NCBI GenBank assembly: GCA_944324375.1
Contig: CALUWB010000007.1
Coordinates: 1-51,549 of the forward strand
DNA length: 51,549 nucleotides
Reading direction: 5' to 3'
DNA from: Candidatus Gastranaerophilales bacterium
GTDB taxonomy: Bacteria > Cyanobacteriota > Vampirovibrionia > Gastranaerophilales > Gastranaerophilaceae
Shown one piece after another: positions 17,554 to 26,422 of the stretch (positions are counted from its first letter, which is position 1; each line of letters begins with the position of its first letter). The position numbers and the translations under genes were made by a program. The notes under the pieces are model-generated. The model did no database searches. It was not told the DNA's origin and worked only from the letters and a program-made list of their open reading frames with translations.

Positions 17554-18102
17554 TTATTTTATATTGAGAATTAAATTAGTATAACTATCCATCGTAGATT
17601 CCTTATCCTTTATCTCAGGAAAAACTTTTTTATAAAAAGGTTTTACTTTATGGTCAGCAAACAAATCCATTGTTTTTATACCTGCCTTTTTAAAATATAA
17701 AACAAGTCCTTCAATTAGAGATTGACCTACTTTTTTAACTCTACCTAGACCAGTATTAATAGCTTTGGGGATAACCTGCAAAAAACGTAAATTTGCATTT
17801 TGTTTTTTTAATCCAACATCAGCGAAACCTAAAACTTTTCTTGGATTAATATTGTTAAAATGAGATTTTTGTCTTGTTATAAGATAAATTTTATTATTAT
17901 CATCGAATTTATCATACAATATATTTGAAAATTTGGATTTTTTCCAATTTTTCTTTATATATCTAACAATTTGCTTATCAGCTTTAGAATTTGTAAGCTC
18001 TATAATACTAACATTCTTAGGCCTATTACCAACTAAAATATTTTTAGTTGTAATATATTTTGCAGAAAAATTGATATTTTGATTTCTACTTTGGACATCC
18101 AT
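17554..18102 (-). CDS. Small protein with GNAT-like fold and N-terminal 'NFSAKY' tag
   Basis: 182 residues. The N-terminus reads MDVQSRNQNINFSAKYITT. The remainder fits a GNAT acetyltransferase outline: beta strands around KVLGFADVGLKKQNANLRFL, a weak acetyl-CoA loop (GRVKKVGQSLIEGLVLYF, lacking the full Q/RxxGxG/A), and the C-terminal FADHKVKPFYKKVFPEI typical of GNAT 'a.rfYek.GF'. The enzymatic assignment is tentative. The NF-x-AK start recurs in the 58-residue protein at 47951. No Shine-Dalgarno is evident before the ATG. Confidence 0.6.
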   Translation of the reverse strand: MDVQSRNQNINFSAKYITTKNILVGNRPKNVSIIELTNSKADKQIVRYIKKNWKKSKFSNILYDKFDDNNKIYLITRQKSHFNNINPRKVLGFADVGLKKQNANLRFLQVIPKAINTGLGRVKKVGQSLIEGLVLYFKKAGIKTMDLFADHKVKPFYKKVFPEIKDKESTMDSYTNLILNIK

Positions 18103-18245
18103 ATAAGGTATAAAATTTCTAAAATTATTTTTTGCTATTTAAATTATTAAGTTTCGTTTCAATTTTTGTTAAAATAGAACTTTACAAAACCCATGCCTTT
18201 TTAATTTGATATAAAATTAAAAAATAGAAGATATGGAGGAACGTC

Positions 18246-20225
18246 GTGGTAGTAGAAGAAACAAGTAAAGTGTGTTTGTCCGAAAACGCTATTAAAGTTT
18301 TAGAAAAACGTTATTTAAAGAGAGATAAAGATGGTAATTGTGTAGAAACTCCTGCTGATATGTTCAGAAGAGTTGCTGATACTTTAGCTTCTGGAGATTT
18401 AAAATTTGGAAAAACTCAATCAGAAGTAAAAGAATTATCAGACAGATTTTATGAAGCAATTACAAATAGATATTTTATGCCTAACTCTCCAACATTAATG
18501 AATGCAGGACGAGAATTAGGTCAATTAGCTGCATGTTTTGTTTTACCTGTTGAAGATTCATTAGAAGGAATTTTTGAAACAGTAAAAAATACAGCATTAA
18601 TACATAAATCAGGTGGTGGAACAGGTTTTTCATTCTCAAGATTAAGACCTAAAAATGATGTTGTTCGCTCTACTATGGGTGTTTCATCAGGTCCTGTATC
18701 TTTTATGGAAGTATTTAATGCTGCTACAGAAGCAGTTAAACAAGGTGGCACAAGACGTGGTGCCAATATGGGTATCTTAAGAGTAGATCACCCTGATATT
18801 TTAGAATTTATTGACTGTAAAGCAGATAATACTAAGTTAAATAACTTCAATATTTCTGTTGCTATTACAAATAAATTTATGGATGCATATCTTAAAGGTG
18901 AAGATTATGATTTAATCCATCCTAATACAAAAAAAGTTGTTGGCAGATTAAATGCTAAAAAAGTATTTGATTTAATCGTTGATGGTGCTTGGAGAAATGG
19001 AGAACCTGGTATTATATTTATTGATACTATGAACTCAGATAATCCAACACCATTAGTTGGTGAAATTGAGTCAACAAATCCTTGTGGGGAAGTTCCTTTA
19101 TTACCTTTTGAAGCTTGTAACTTAGGTTCTATTAACTTAAATAGAATGGTTAAAGAAGAAAATGGAAAACAAGTTGTTGATTGGGATTTATTAGGAAAAA
19201 CAACAAGAACAGCTATTAGATTCTTAGATAACGTTATTGAAATTAATAACTATCCATTACCAAAAATTTCTGAAATGGTTCAAAATAACAGAAAAATTGG
19301 TTTAGGTGTTATGGGTTGGGCTGATATGCTTATGAAGATGGGTATTTCTTATGCATCTGAAGAAGGTATTAAATTAGCTGCTCAAGTTATTGAATTCATT
19401 GATTACGAATCAAAATGCGAATCTGTAGAATTATCTAAAGAACGCGGCAGATTTAATAACTTTAAAGGAAGTATTTATGATCAAGAAAATTATTTATACA
19501 ACAAATTTAAAGGAAAATCTGCAGGTATTATAACAGATGAACAATGGAAAGAATTAGATGCTCAAATTAAAGAATACGGTATCAGAAACGCGACTACAAC
19601 TTGTATTGCTCCAACTGGTACAATTTCAATGATTGCATCAGCTTCAGGTGGTGTTGAACCATTATTTGGTCTTGTATTCTCAAGATTAATTATGGATGGA
19701 ACTGAAATGTTAGAAGTTAATGACATTTTCAAAGATTATATGATTGCAAGAGGTCTTTATTCAGAAGATTTAATGAAAAAGATTGCAGTTGATGGTTCTG
19801 TAGCCCACGTTGATGGTATTCCAGAAGATATCAAAAAAATCTTTGTAACAGCTCATGATGTTACTCCATACTGGCATGTAAAAATGCAAGCAGCATTCCA
19901 ATTACATACAGATAATGCAGTATCAAAAACTGTTAATTTTGTTGAAACAGCAACAAGAGAAGATATTGAAGAAGCATATGTTCTAGCATACAAAAATAAC
20001 TTAAAAGGTATTACAGTATACAGAAACAATTCAAGATTCTTCCAACCAATGAATATTGAAAAGAAAGCTGAAGAAACAAAAGAAGAAACAGTTGTAGAAG
20101 AAACAGAAGAATATAATCCAACAGGAGAAATTAAAACAGTAACTTGTCCTGAGTGTGGAAATAAAGTAGAAATGGCAGAAGGATGTTTCATCTGTCTAAA
20201 CTGTGGTTATTCAGGCTGTTCGTAA
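18246..20225 (+). CDS. nrdJ: Adenosylcobalamin-dependent (class II) ribonucleoside-diphosphate reductase
   Basis: 659 residues from a GTG start that has GGAGG six bases upstream. It reduces ribonucleotides to deoxyribonucleotides using a thiyl radical generated from coenzyme B12, without oxygen. Key residues are visible: thiyl Cys280 within N278-P-C280-G-E282 (the N-x-C-x-E of all reductases) and the redox pair Cys97 (LAACFV) and Cys291 (EACNLGSINL). The ATTTCIAPTGTISMIA phosphate-binding block is near 450. The C-terminal zinc-like module CPECGN...CFICLNCGYSGC supplies the shuttle thiols. The length is on the short side for this family (TIGR02504-like). A 13-bp terminator follows. Confidence 0.95.
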   Translation: MVVEETSKVCLSENAIKVLEKRYLKRDKDGNCVETPADMFRRVADTLASGDLKFGKTQSEVKELSDRFYEAITNRYFMPNSPTLMNAGRELGQLAACFVLPVEDSLEGIFETVKNTALIHKSGGGTGFSFSRLRPKNDVVRSTMGVSSGPVSFMEVFNAATEAVKQGGTRRGANMGILRVDHPDILEFIDCKADNTKLNNFNISVAITNKFMDAYLKGEDYDLIHPNTKKVVGRLNAKKVFDLIVDGAWRNGEPGIIFIDTMNSDNPTPLVGEIESTNPCGEVPLLPFEACNLGSINLNRMVKEENGKQVVDWDLLGKTTRTAIRFLDNVIEINNYPLPKISEMVQNNRKIGLGVMGWADMLMKMGISYASEEGIKLAAQVIEFIDYESKCESVELSKERGRFNNFKGSIYDQENYLYNKFKGKSAGIITDEQWKELDAQIKEYGIRNATTTCIAPTGTISMIASASGGVEPLFGLVFSRLIMDGTEMLEVNDIFKDYMIARGLYSEDLMKKIAVDGSVAHVDGIPEDIKKIFVTAHDVTPYWHVKMQAAFQLHTDNAVSKTVNFVETATREDIEEAYVLAYKNNLKGITVYRNNSRFFQPMNIEKKAEETKEETVVEETEEYNPTGEIKTVTCPECGNKVEMAEGCFICLNCGYSGCS

Positions 20226-20246
20226 GATTAAATAAGATTAAGAGTA

Positions 20247-20280
20247 AAAGAGGTTGGTTTTATAACCAACCTCTTTATTT
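20247..20280. terminator. Terminator overlapping the stop codon of the convergent gene
   Basis: AAAGAGGTTGGTT (20247-20259) pairs perfectly with AACCAACCTCTTT (20264-20276) over a TTAT loop, then ATTT. It ends nrdJ on the plus strand. The stop codon of the minus-strand phosphoesterase (20277-20275) lies inside the stem, and the A-rich left arm could also serve the minus direction. Confidence 0.9.
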
Positions 20281-20943
20281 ATGTAAATGCTTTGCTCCAT
20301 CTTTTAACGATCCATAATAGTATGAATTAAAACCTACTTTATCCATTAAATAACAAACTTTTTCTATATCATATTCTACTCGATACAATTTAAAGTTTGC
20401 TCCATCAAATACAGCAAATGCTGATTTATTATTATTATCTCTTGGTTGACCAACTGATCCCGGATTACAATATATTTTATTATCATATTTATCTATCCGT
20501 TGATTATGAGTATGTCCGGAAACAAAAATATTTCCTTTTAATTTTTCAAAATACTCTTGATTGGGTTCTAAATACTCATCTATAGGATTTGTCCAGCCAC
20601 CATGCACCATAGAAATATTATGTTCATTACGAATTATTGGAAATGTTTTCAACCAATTCTTATTGGTTTCTGTAATTATTTCTCTTTGATACTTCAAACA
20701 ATCATTAACACTTTGTGAACGAGGGCAAAAACTATCTGCAACCATGTACCAATCATGGTTTCCCATAACACATTTCACATTTCGTTGACGCAATTCATCG
20801 CAACATTCATTTACTTGCGAATAATATCCAACAACATCGCCTAAGCAATAAATTTCATTAATTGACATTTTATCAATCAGTGACAAAACTTCTTTCAAAG
20901 CCTCGTAATTTCCATGAATATCAGATATTATTGCTATTGTCAT
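20275..20943 (-). CDS. Calcineurin-like metallophosphoesterase (YfcE/MJ0936-type)
   Basis: 222 residues with all metal-binding motifs in order: D8-x-H10 (ISDIHGN), GD in CLGDVVGY (about 35), GNHDW (N62-H63), a His in MVHGGW, and SGHTHNQ near residue 143. Such enzymes are cytosolic phosphodiesterases or phosphatases; the substrate is unknown. It is last in the glycan operon, with its start 23 bases inside the ATP-grasp gene, so coupled translation is likely. It may dephosphorylate a sugar intermediate, or simply be a housekeeping gene caught in the operon. Confidence 0.88.
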   Translation of the reverse strand: MTIAIISDIHGNYEALKEVLSLIDKMSINEIYCLGDVVGYYSQVNECCDELRQRNVKCVMGNHDWYMVADSFCPRSQSVNDCLKYQREIITETNKNWLKTFPIIRNEHNISMVHGGWTNPIDEYLEPNQEYFEKLKGNIFVSGHTHNQRIDKYDNKIYCNPGSVGQPRDNNNKSAFAVFDGANFKLYRVEYDIEKVCYLMDKVGFNSYYYGSLKDGAKHLHK

Positions 20944-21901
20944 ATATCACATAATCCTCTATATATCTTATTACCTTACCAAATTTTAACTCTAAAACTT
21001 TAGGTTTTATCCCTTCTAAATAATAATCCACTGCAATTTTTGATTCATTATAATTAAACTTTGCTCTAATTGATGTTGATGATGATATTCTAGGGTTAAC
21101 TTCAAGTAGTTTAAGCTGATTATTATCTTTTCTAAATTGAAAGTTTGTTGGACCAATTGGTTTTAAAATAGCAGCTAAATCATTCAAAATATTTGATATA
21201 TTATCTAATTCTACAGTTTCTGCTATTTCTGTATAACCATCTTTTGATAATTTACGTTTTAACTGATGAAAATATAATAAATTACTATCGTTATCAAAAA
21301 AAGCTGATACTGTATATTCTTCTTCATCAGTACCTATAATTTGTTGCGCTAAATGTGTTGTTCCTATAAATGATTTATAAATATTATATTCTTCAGCATT
21401 ATTTATTTTATAAATATCTTTAGAACCAAAACCTTTTCTAGGTTTTATTAAAAATGGAAGTCCTAAATTGTGACTCAAATATTCAAAATCATTCTTTAAT
21501 TCAGATAAGATTGCATATTTAGTATTTTTTATTGTTTGATAAAAAAGGAATTTATCCTCACATAAATTTATTAAATCAGAATTATTTAAAAGAATTTTAA
21601 CACCTGTTTTTTCTATAACACTACGATTGTTATTCCATGCATACATATCTGCTTCTATTCCCGGAATAATAATATCGATAGAATATTTTTTAATAATATC
21701 TATTAACCAATCAATATAATTTTCATCAGATGTTTTGGGAGCTAATTCAAAAATGTCAGCAAAACAATTCGCTGGAGATTGTTTATAAATTGTTGTTCCA
21801 ATTAACTTATAGTTATTATAAATTCTTAATGATTTTAATATTCCATACCCGACTATTCCGGAAGCTCCTGAAACGAGAATTTTCTTATTATTCGATTGCA
21901 T
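20921..21901 (-). CDS. ATP-grasp protein (carbamoyl-phosphate-synthase-like)
   Basis: 326 residues. An N-terminal Rossmann-like pre-ATP-grasp domain starts KKILVSGASGIVGYGILKSL (about 6-25). The ATP-grasp core follows: LGLPFLIKPRKGFGSKDIY (about 148-166) is the nucleotide-binding Lys/glycine loop, QQIIGTDEEEYTVSAFF the central strand, and LLEVNPRISSSTS (about 268-280) supplies the Mg-binding E-x-N. Family members ligate a carboxylate to an amine or thiol. It overlaps the ThDP enzyme gene by 14 bases. In this operon it could acylate an amino sugar with an amino acid or hydroxy acid (inference). Confidence 0.88.
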   Translation of the reverse strand: MQSNNKKILVSGASGIVGYGILKSLRIYNNYKLIGTTIYKQSPANCFADIFELAPKTSDENYIDWLIDIIKKYSIDIIIPGIEADMYAWNNNRSVIEKTGVKILLNNSDLINLCEDKFLFYQTIKNTKYAILSELKNDFEYLSHNLGLPFLIKPRKGFGSKDIYKINNAEEYNIYKSFIGTTHLAQQIIGTDEEEYTVSAFFDNDSNLLYFHQLKRKLSKDGYTEIAETVELDNISNILNDLAAILKPIGPTNFQFRKDNNQLKLLEVNPRISSSTSIRAKFNYNESKIAVDYYLEGIKPKVLELKFGKVIRYIEDYVIYDNSNNI

Positions 21902-23615
21902 AATTAATTTCTTCCTCTAACTTTAGCATTTCATCTTCCGACAACAATGGATTTTGTCTATCAATAACATCTCCAGGTTCTGGATAATTTTCCATATTTT
22001 GTGGCAAAATAACCTCTATAAATCTTGGAGATGACATACTTATAAAATCTTTTATTTTTGAATAATCATTAACTGTTTTAATACAAAGATATGGTATTTC
22101 GTATGCATTTGCAATAGCTTCAAAATTAGGATTAGCATAACCATCAACAGAAGCATAAAATCTACCATTATATAACTTCTCTTGTGTTTTTCTTATCATT
22201 CCAAGACAATTATTATTCATTAATATTACATTAATAGGAAGATTATCTCTTTTTATAGTTTGCAATTCTTGAATATTCATTTGCAAACCACCATCTCCAT
22301 TTACGGAAATTATTGCAACTTTTTTATCTGTAGCATAAGCTGCACCTATTGCTGCAGGTAATGAAAACCCCATAGAGGCATATCCTGCAGAATTAATAAT
22401 TCGTCTATCATCATCAAGTCGGATTGCTTGAGCTACACTCATTTGATTTTGTCCTACATCTGAACATATAACGGCATTTTTAGGCAAATAATCTGAAATA
22501 TATCTTATAAAATCATTTGCATTTACATTATTTGAATTTATTGCATAAGAAGGATATCGTTCTTTTAATGATGATAATACATTTAACCAATTTGAATAAT
22601 TCAAATTAGCATAATCTTCTTTATTTAACTTATCCAAGAAATTTTCGGTACTAGAATATAAACTAATCGTTTCAGGAATTTTTCTACCTAACTCAACCTT
22701 ATCAATATCAACTCTTATAACTTTAGTATCTGAAGATAATTGAGTTCTATACCCTCCAAGCTGTCTTTCATCTAATCGAGAACCTAAAACAATTAAACAA
22801 TCACTATTTGCGACTGCTAAATTTGCATATCTATTACCATAATGCCCTATAAAACCAATAAAACATTCATGATTATGTGACAAAACATCTAAACCACATA
22901 ATGAAGCGACAACAGGGATTTTTATTTTAGTTAAAAAATGCTTTAATTTTTCTCGACATACATTACTTCGCATTCCTCCACCAACTAAAATTATTGGTTT
23001 TTTAGCATTTTTTAATATCCCTTTGATTTCATTTACATTTATAAAATCATAATTATCCTCTTGAGGTTTTATAAAACTTCTCAATTCAGAAATATCAATA
23101 TTCTCTCTTGCAATATTATAAGGAATATCTATTAGTACAGGACCTTTTCTTCCTTCATTTGCAATATAAAAAGCCTTTTCTAGTTCATATTTTATATCTA
23201 AAGGTTTTGTTATTCTTGTAGAATATTTAGTTATTTCAGATACCATTGATACAATATCTATTTCTTGAAAATTATTTTGTCTAATATTGCTTGTCTCTTT
23301 CATCCCTAATAAATGAACATTTCCTGTTATATATATACAAGGAATTGAATCACAATAAGAATTGGCAATTCCACCTATTAAATTTATTGCTCCTGGTCCA
23401 GATGAAGCAATTGAAATTCCAGTTTTATCAATTAAATTAGCATATGCATTTGCTGAAAAAGAAGAAGCCTGTTCATTATAATTCTGAATAAATTTTATAT
23501 TTGATTTTGTTTCAATAGAATCAATCAAATCAATAATAGTACCACCTTGGTATCCAAATACTATCTTTATACTTTTATTTTGTATATATTTAGCAATATA
23601 ATCAGATAATTTCAT
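21888..23615 (-). CDS. Thiamine-diphosphate enzyme, acetolactate-synthase-like
   Basis: 575 residues with the three domains of the ThDP family. N-terminal PYR domain: FGYQGGTIIDL, and the cofactor-activating Glu48 in NYNEQASSF. Central domain: PIILVGGGMRSN, about residue 205 on. C-terminal PP domain: GDGGLQMNIQELQTIKRDN at about 438 with N-N about 27 residues later, the GDG-N motif. No ilvN regulatory subunit or other branched-chain gene is nearby; the gene sits among glycan genes. ThDP enzymes such as YerE and its relatives attach a two-carbon unit to keto sugars, so a branched-sugar role is a reasonable hypothesis. Other options are a decarboxylase for an unusual 2-keto acid or true acetolactate synthase. 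Confidence 0.88.
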   Translation of the reverse strand: MKLSDYIAKYIQNKSIKIVFGYQGGTIIDLIDSIETKSNIKFIQNYNEQASSFSANAYANLIDKTGISIASSGPGAINLIGGIANSYCDSIPCIYITGNVHLLGMKETSNIRQNNFQEIDIVSMVSEITKYSTRITKPLDIKYELEKAFYIANEGRKGPVLIDIPYNIARENIDISELRSFIKPQEDNYDFINVNEIKGILKNAKKPIILVGGGMRSNVCREKLKHFLTKIKIPVVASLCGLDVLSHNHECFIGFIGHYGNRYANLAVANSDCLIVLGSRLDERQLGGYRTQLSSDTKVIRVDIDKVELGRKIPETISLYSSTENFLDKLNKEDYANLNYSNWLNVLSSLKERYPSYAINSNNVNANDFIRYISDYLPKNAVICSDVGQNQMSVAQAIRLDDDRRIINSAGYASMGFSLPAAIGAAYATDKKVAIISVNGDGGLQMNIQELQTIKRDNLPINVILMNNNCLGMIRKTQEKLYNGRFYASVDGYANPNFEAIANAYEIPYLCIKTVNDYSKIKDFISMSSPRFIEVILPQNMENYPEPGDVIDRQNPLLSEDEMLKLEEEINYAIE

Positions 23616-24566
23616 TTATATAATTTCCAACTCTGCATAACCAAAACCGTCATAGCCAAAATTATTCCCACAATACAACATAACATATTTATTATTTATT
23701 TTAGTAATATGAGGATAAGCTATCATTTCAGAATCCCAACCAGAATCTGAAACTGTTATACCTGCTTTAGAATCATCTCTTATCCAAGTATATAGATCTT
23801 TTGAATAAGCATATCCAATAGAATAGCCTCTACCCTTAGTATTTCTAAAATCTAATCCATAACGATAGCAAAAAAACATATGATATATGTTATCAATTTT
23901 CATAATTGCAGCACTAGTTTGACTTTCATATTCTACTTTTGGCTTAATTATTGGTGTTGGATCTCGTTGCCAATCTATTCCATTATCAGAAGTAGCATGA
24001 ACAAGTAAATATTGTGATTCCATTTTTCCATCACCTTGAAGCCATTTTTGTCCTGATAAATAAAACATATGCCACTCATTATTTGAAAATTTATATACTT
24101 GTGGACAGGCATGCAAATATGGTTCGGACATTGTTGGACCAATAATTGGACCTTTTCCTTCTTTAATAAAATAATTAGTATCATTACCTTTGGCCAAACC
24201 AATTTCCCAAGAATATGGTGTACTTACTTGACGATTCCAACCACAATAATAAAGATAATATTCATTATCATTAACTTTTATTATACTATTTGGCATGGAT
24301 CCAAATTCATCAAACTCCCCAATATTTCCTAACTCCATTATAGGTTTATTGGCAATCCTTAGTATTTTTTTAAGATTATTTTTATCCAAATCAACCCAAC
24401 CTCCATAGGATCGAGACATATTGTCCTGATACTTTTCTCTTGTTGAAAAAAATACTCTAATATAATCACCTAAATCTAAAGTAAAAGGACATTGTGCATG
24501 ACTATACATCCAATCAGAATAGTGATTTGGAGAAAAAATTAAACCTTTTTTATGCCATTTAAACAT
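23616..24566 (-). CDS. Five-bladed beta-propeller glycosidase-like protein (GH43/GH32-clan-like)
   Basis: 316 residues without signal peptide. Repeated blade strands end in aromatic-rich turns: YYLYYCGWNR, WHMFYLSGQKW, YHMFFCYRYG, YVMLYCGNNFGYDGFGYAEL. That is the pattern of GH43/GH32/GH130-type propellers. Acidic residues that could be catalytic are present (for example D at WDSEM and E at SEPYLHACPQVY), but I cannot assign them. Lack of a secretion signal and its place between WbqC and the ThDP enzyme suggest it handles a cytosolic sugar intermediate or acts as a non-catalytic sugar-binding protein. Its stop abuts the next gene (TAAATG). Confidence 0.72.
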   Translation of the reverse strand: MFKWHKKGLIFSPNHYSDWMYSHAQCPFTLDLGDYIRVFFSTREKYQDNMSRSYGGWVDLDKNNLKKILRIANKPIMELGNIGEFDEFGSMPNSIIKVNDNEYYLYYCGWNRQVSTPYSWEIGLAKGNDTNYFIKEGKGPIIGPTMSEPYLHACPQVYKFSNNEWHMFYLSGQKWLQGDGKMESQYLLVHATSDNGIDWQRDPTPIIKPKVEYESQTSAAIMKIDNIYHMFFCYRYGLDFRNTKGRGYSIGYAYSKDLYTWIRDDSKAGITVSDSGWDSEMIAYPHITKINNKYVMLYCGNNFGYDGFGYAELEII

Positions 24567-24630
24567 TATATTACCTCTTGATTATTATTTTACTATAAAT
24601 TAATAATCTACTCATTTGAATATTTTTTAT

Positions 24631-25338
24631 TTAATTTAAAATATACTGCAATAAATAATTTTTAATCATACTTATATCATTAAACATTAAAATATCTATA
24701 ATTGACAAATTTGAGATAAAAAAATTGTTAAATTGCTTATAATTAAAATCTAATGTTTTTATAAAATTTAATTTAATATTATTTTGTTTAAATTGTAATT
24801 CAGAATATAAATTTTTACCTCCAATTGCATTTATATAACGAGAAGCATTTAACTGCTTATTAATTTCTATAATTCTATCCGAACCTTTCAATGTATTATT
24901 TTTATTAATTTCTGATGATATTAAAATTTCTGTATTAATATCTAAATATAAATTAATTTTATCAATTGAATATTTTATATAACCTGTTAAATCATTATTA
25001 TTATTAAAAATTATATCTTCTAAAAGTGGATAAACATAAGAAAAATAAGGAGCTTTTTTGTATGCAATAATTATTGTTTTTAGAAAATTCTCTTTATCTT
25101 TATTATTAAATTTCAATTTTGTATCCTTAATTAATTTATTTTGAGATATTTTTTCTATAGGAATTGTAAATAAATGAGATTTCCCGTTTATTAAAATATA
25201 ATTTCTATTAATGTAGCCTTTTTTAATAAAACTAACATCATCTAATAAAACAAAAGTATCTACAGCATTAATAAGCTGCCAATAACCTATATATGGAAAA
25301 AAATATGGTTGCATTATACCTATTATTTTATCTTCCAT
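24631..25338 (-). CDS. WbqC-family protein
   Basis: 235 residues. The N-terminus IGIMQPYFFPYIGYWQLINA with FVLLDDVSFIKKGYINRNYI is the characteristic opening of the WbqC-like family (PF08889). LYLDINTEILISSEI and GGKNLY are further conserved blocks. Members occur in O-antigen and modified-sugar clusters, often beside VioA-like aminotransferases; their chemistry is not settled. It starts one base after the FkbM methyltransferase stop. Confidence 0.9.
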   Translation of the reverse strand: MEDKIIGIMQPYFFPYIGYWQLINAVDTFVLLDDVSFIKKGYINRNYILINGKSHLFTIPIEKISQNKLIKDTKLKFNNKDKENFLKTIIIAYKKAPYFSYVYPLLEDIIFNNNNDLTGYIKYSIDKINLYLDINTEILISSEINKNNTLKGSDRIIEINKQLNASRYINAIGGKNLYSELQFKQNNIKLNFIKTLDFNYKQFNNFFISNLSIIDILMFNDISMIKNYLLQYILN

Positions 25339-25339
25339 T

Positions 25340-26407
25340 TTACACCTTCGCGTATATTACTGTTTCTGTGCGATTAATTGTATAATGATCAATATACAAT
25401 TTGTATTCTGGTAATATTGATTTTATTAATTGTGGTAAAACTATCAAATCATCTTTTTTATGATATGCACATATTGCCAATTTAGGCTTGAACGTCCTTA
25501 TTGTATTAATTGCACCTTTTAATGCTAATTCTTCTGAACCTTCTATATCCATTTTTATGAAATTAATTCGTTCTATATTATTCTGTTTTACAAAATCATC
25601 AATTGTAATTGTTGTTGTTATATTACTTTTTTCTGAATTATTTATAAAATTAGTAGCTGGACCATCTGAAGTAAATGAAATTTTTTCTCCAGTCTTATCT
25701 GAAACGGCATTGTTATATAAATGAATTTTATCTTTATAGTGTTGATTTAATTCTACATTTTTATTGAAAATATCAATATTTTCAGAAACAAATTCGAATG
25801 AGTAAACATGCCCACCTTTTGTTTTAGATGCAAAATATAATGCTGTATCACCATAACAAGCTCCACAATCCAATACATTATCATTTATTTCAGGTTTTAC
25901 TATATCTAAATACCTATATTGTTCTATATTAAAATTGGTTGAAATTCCTAATGGACAATACCATAACTTTACATCATAACCCATTTTAGACAAATCGTAT
26001 TTCTTTAAATGCATTCTGTCATTCCAAATTATTATCTCATCAGTGTTATCCATTACCATATCTTCTATTTTATCAATATGGATATAATGTTTAGAATAAT
26101 ATATTGGAAATCTTAAAATTGGTGAGCCACTAATCCTATATAATGCTACTTTTAGAAACATTTCTTTTGAATAATCATCTTCAAACATATTATATGATTT
26201 AATTAAATTTCCTAAATCATAATATTTCTTAAATTTATTTTTTATACGAAATGTTCTTATTAACTTCTTTATTATAGATGTTTCTACTTTAACTTTTTGT
26301 GTATAATCTGGCAAAATATCACTTGTTTTATCTGGATAATAGTAACAAACCGATTCACTAATTAAACCATCTAATCTATTAAAAAATTCAACATATTCCT
26401 TTTTCAT
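25340..26407 (-). CDS. FkbM-family methyltransferase
   Basis: 355 residues. An N-terminal extension of about 165 residues precedes the SAM-binding Rossmann domain. Motif I is NVLDCGACYGDTALYF (177-192), then VYSFEFVSENIDIF (the acidic ribose-binding strand), NAVSDKTGEKISFTS, and INFIKMDIEGSEELALKGA, the signature of FkbM-type O-methyltransferases. It probably methylates a sugar hydroxyl. The gene is tightly packed (1 base to wbqC-like, 15 bases from the aminotransferase). Confidence 0.9.
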   Translation of the reverse strand: MKKEYVEFFNRLDGLISESVCYYYPDKTSDILPDYTQKVKVETSIIKKLIRTFRIKNKFKKYYDLGNLIKSYNMFEDDYSKEMFLKVALYRISGSPILRFPIYYSKHYIHIDKIEDMVMDNTDEIIIWNDRMHLKKYDLSKMGYDVKLWYCPLGISTNFNIEQYRYLDIVKPEINDNVLDCGACYGDTALYFASKTKGGHVYSFEFVSENIDIFNKNVELNQHYKDKIHLYNNAVSDKTGEKISFTSDGPATNFINNSEKSNITTTITIDDFVKQNNIERINFIKMDIEGSEELALKGAINTIRTFKPKLAICAYHKKDDLIVLPQLIKSILPEYKLYIDHYTINRTETVIYAKV

Positions 26408-26422
26408 TTATTACTTTCAATC

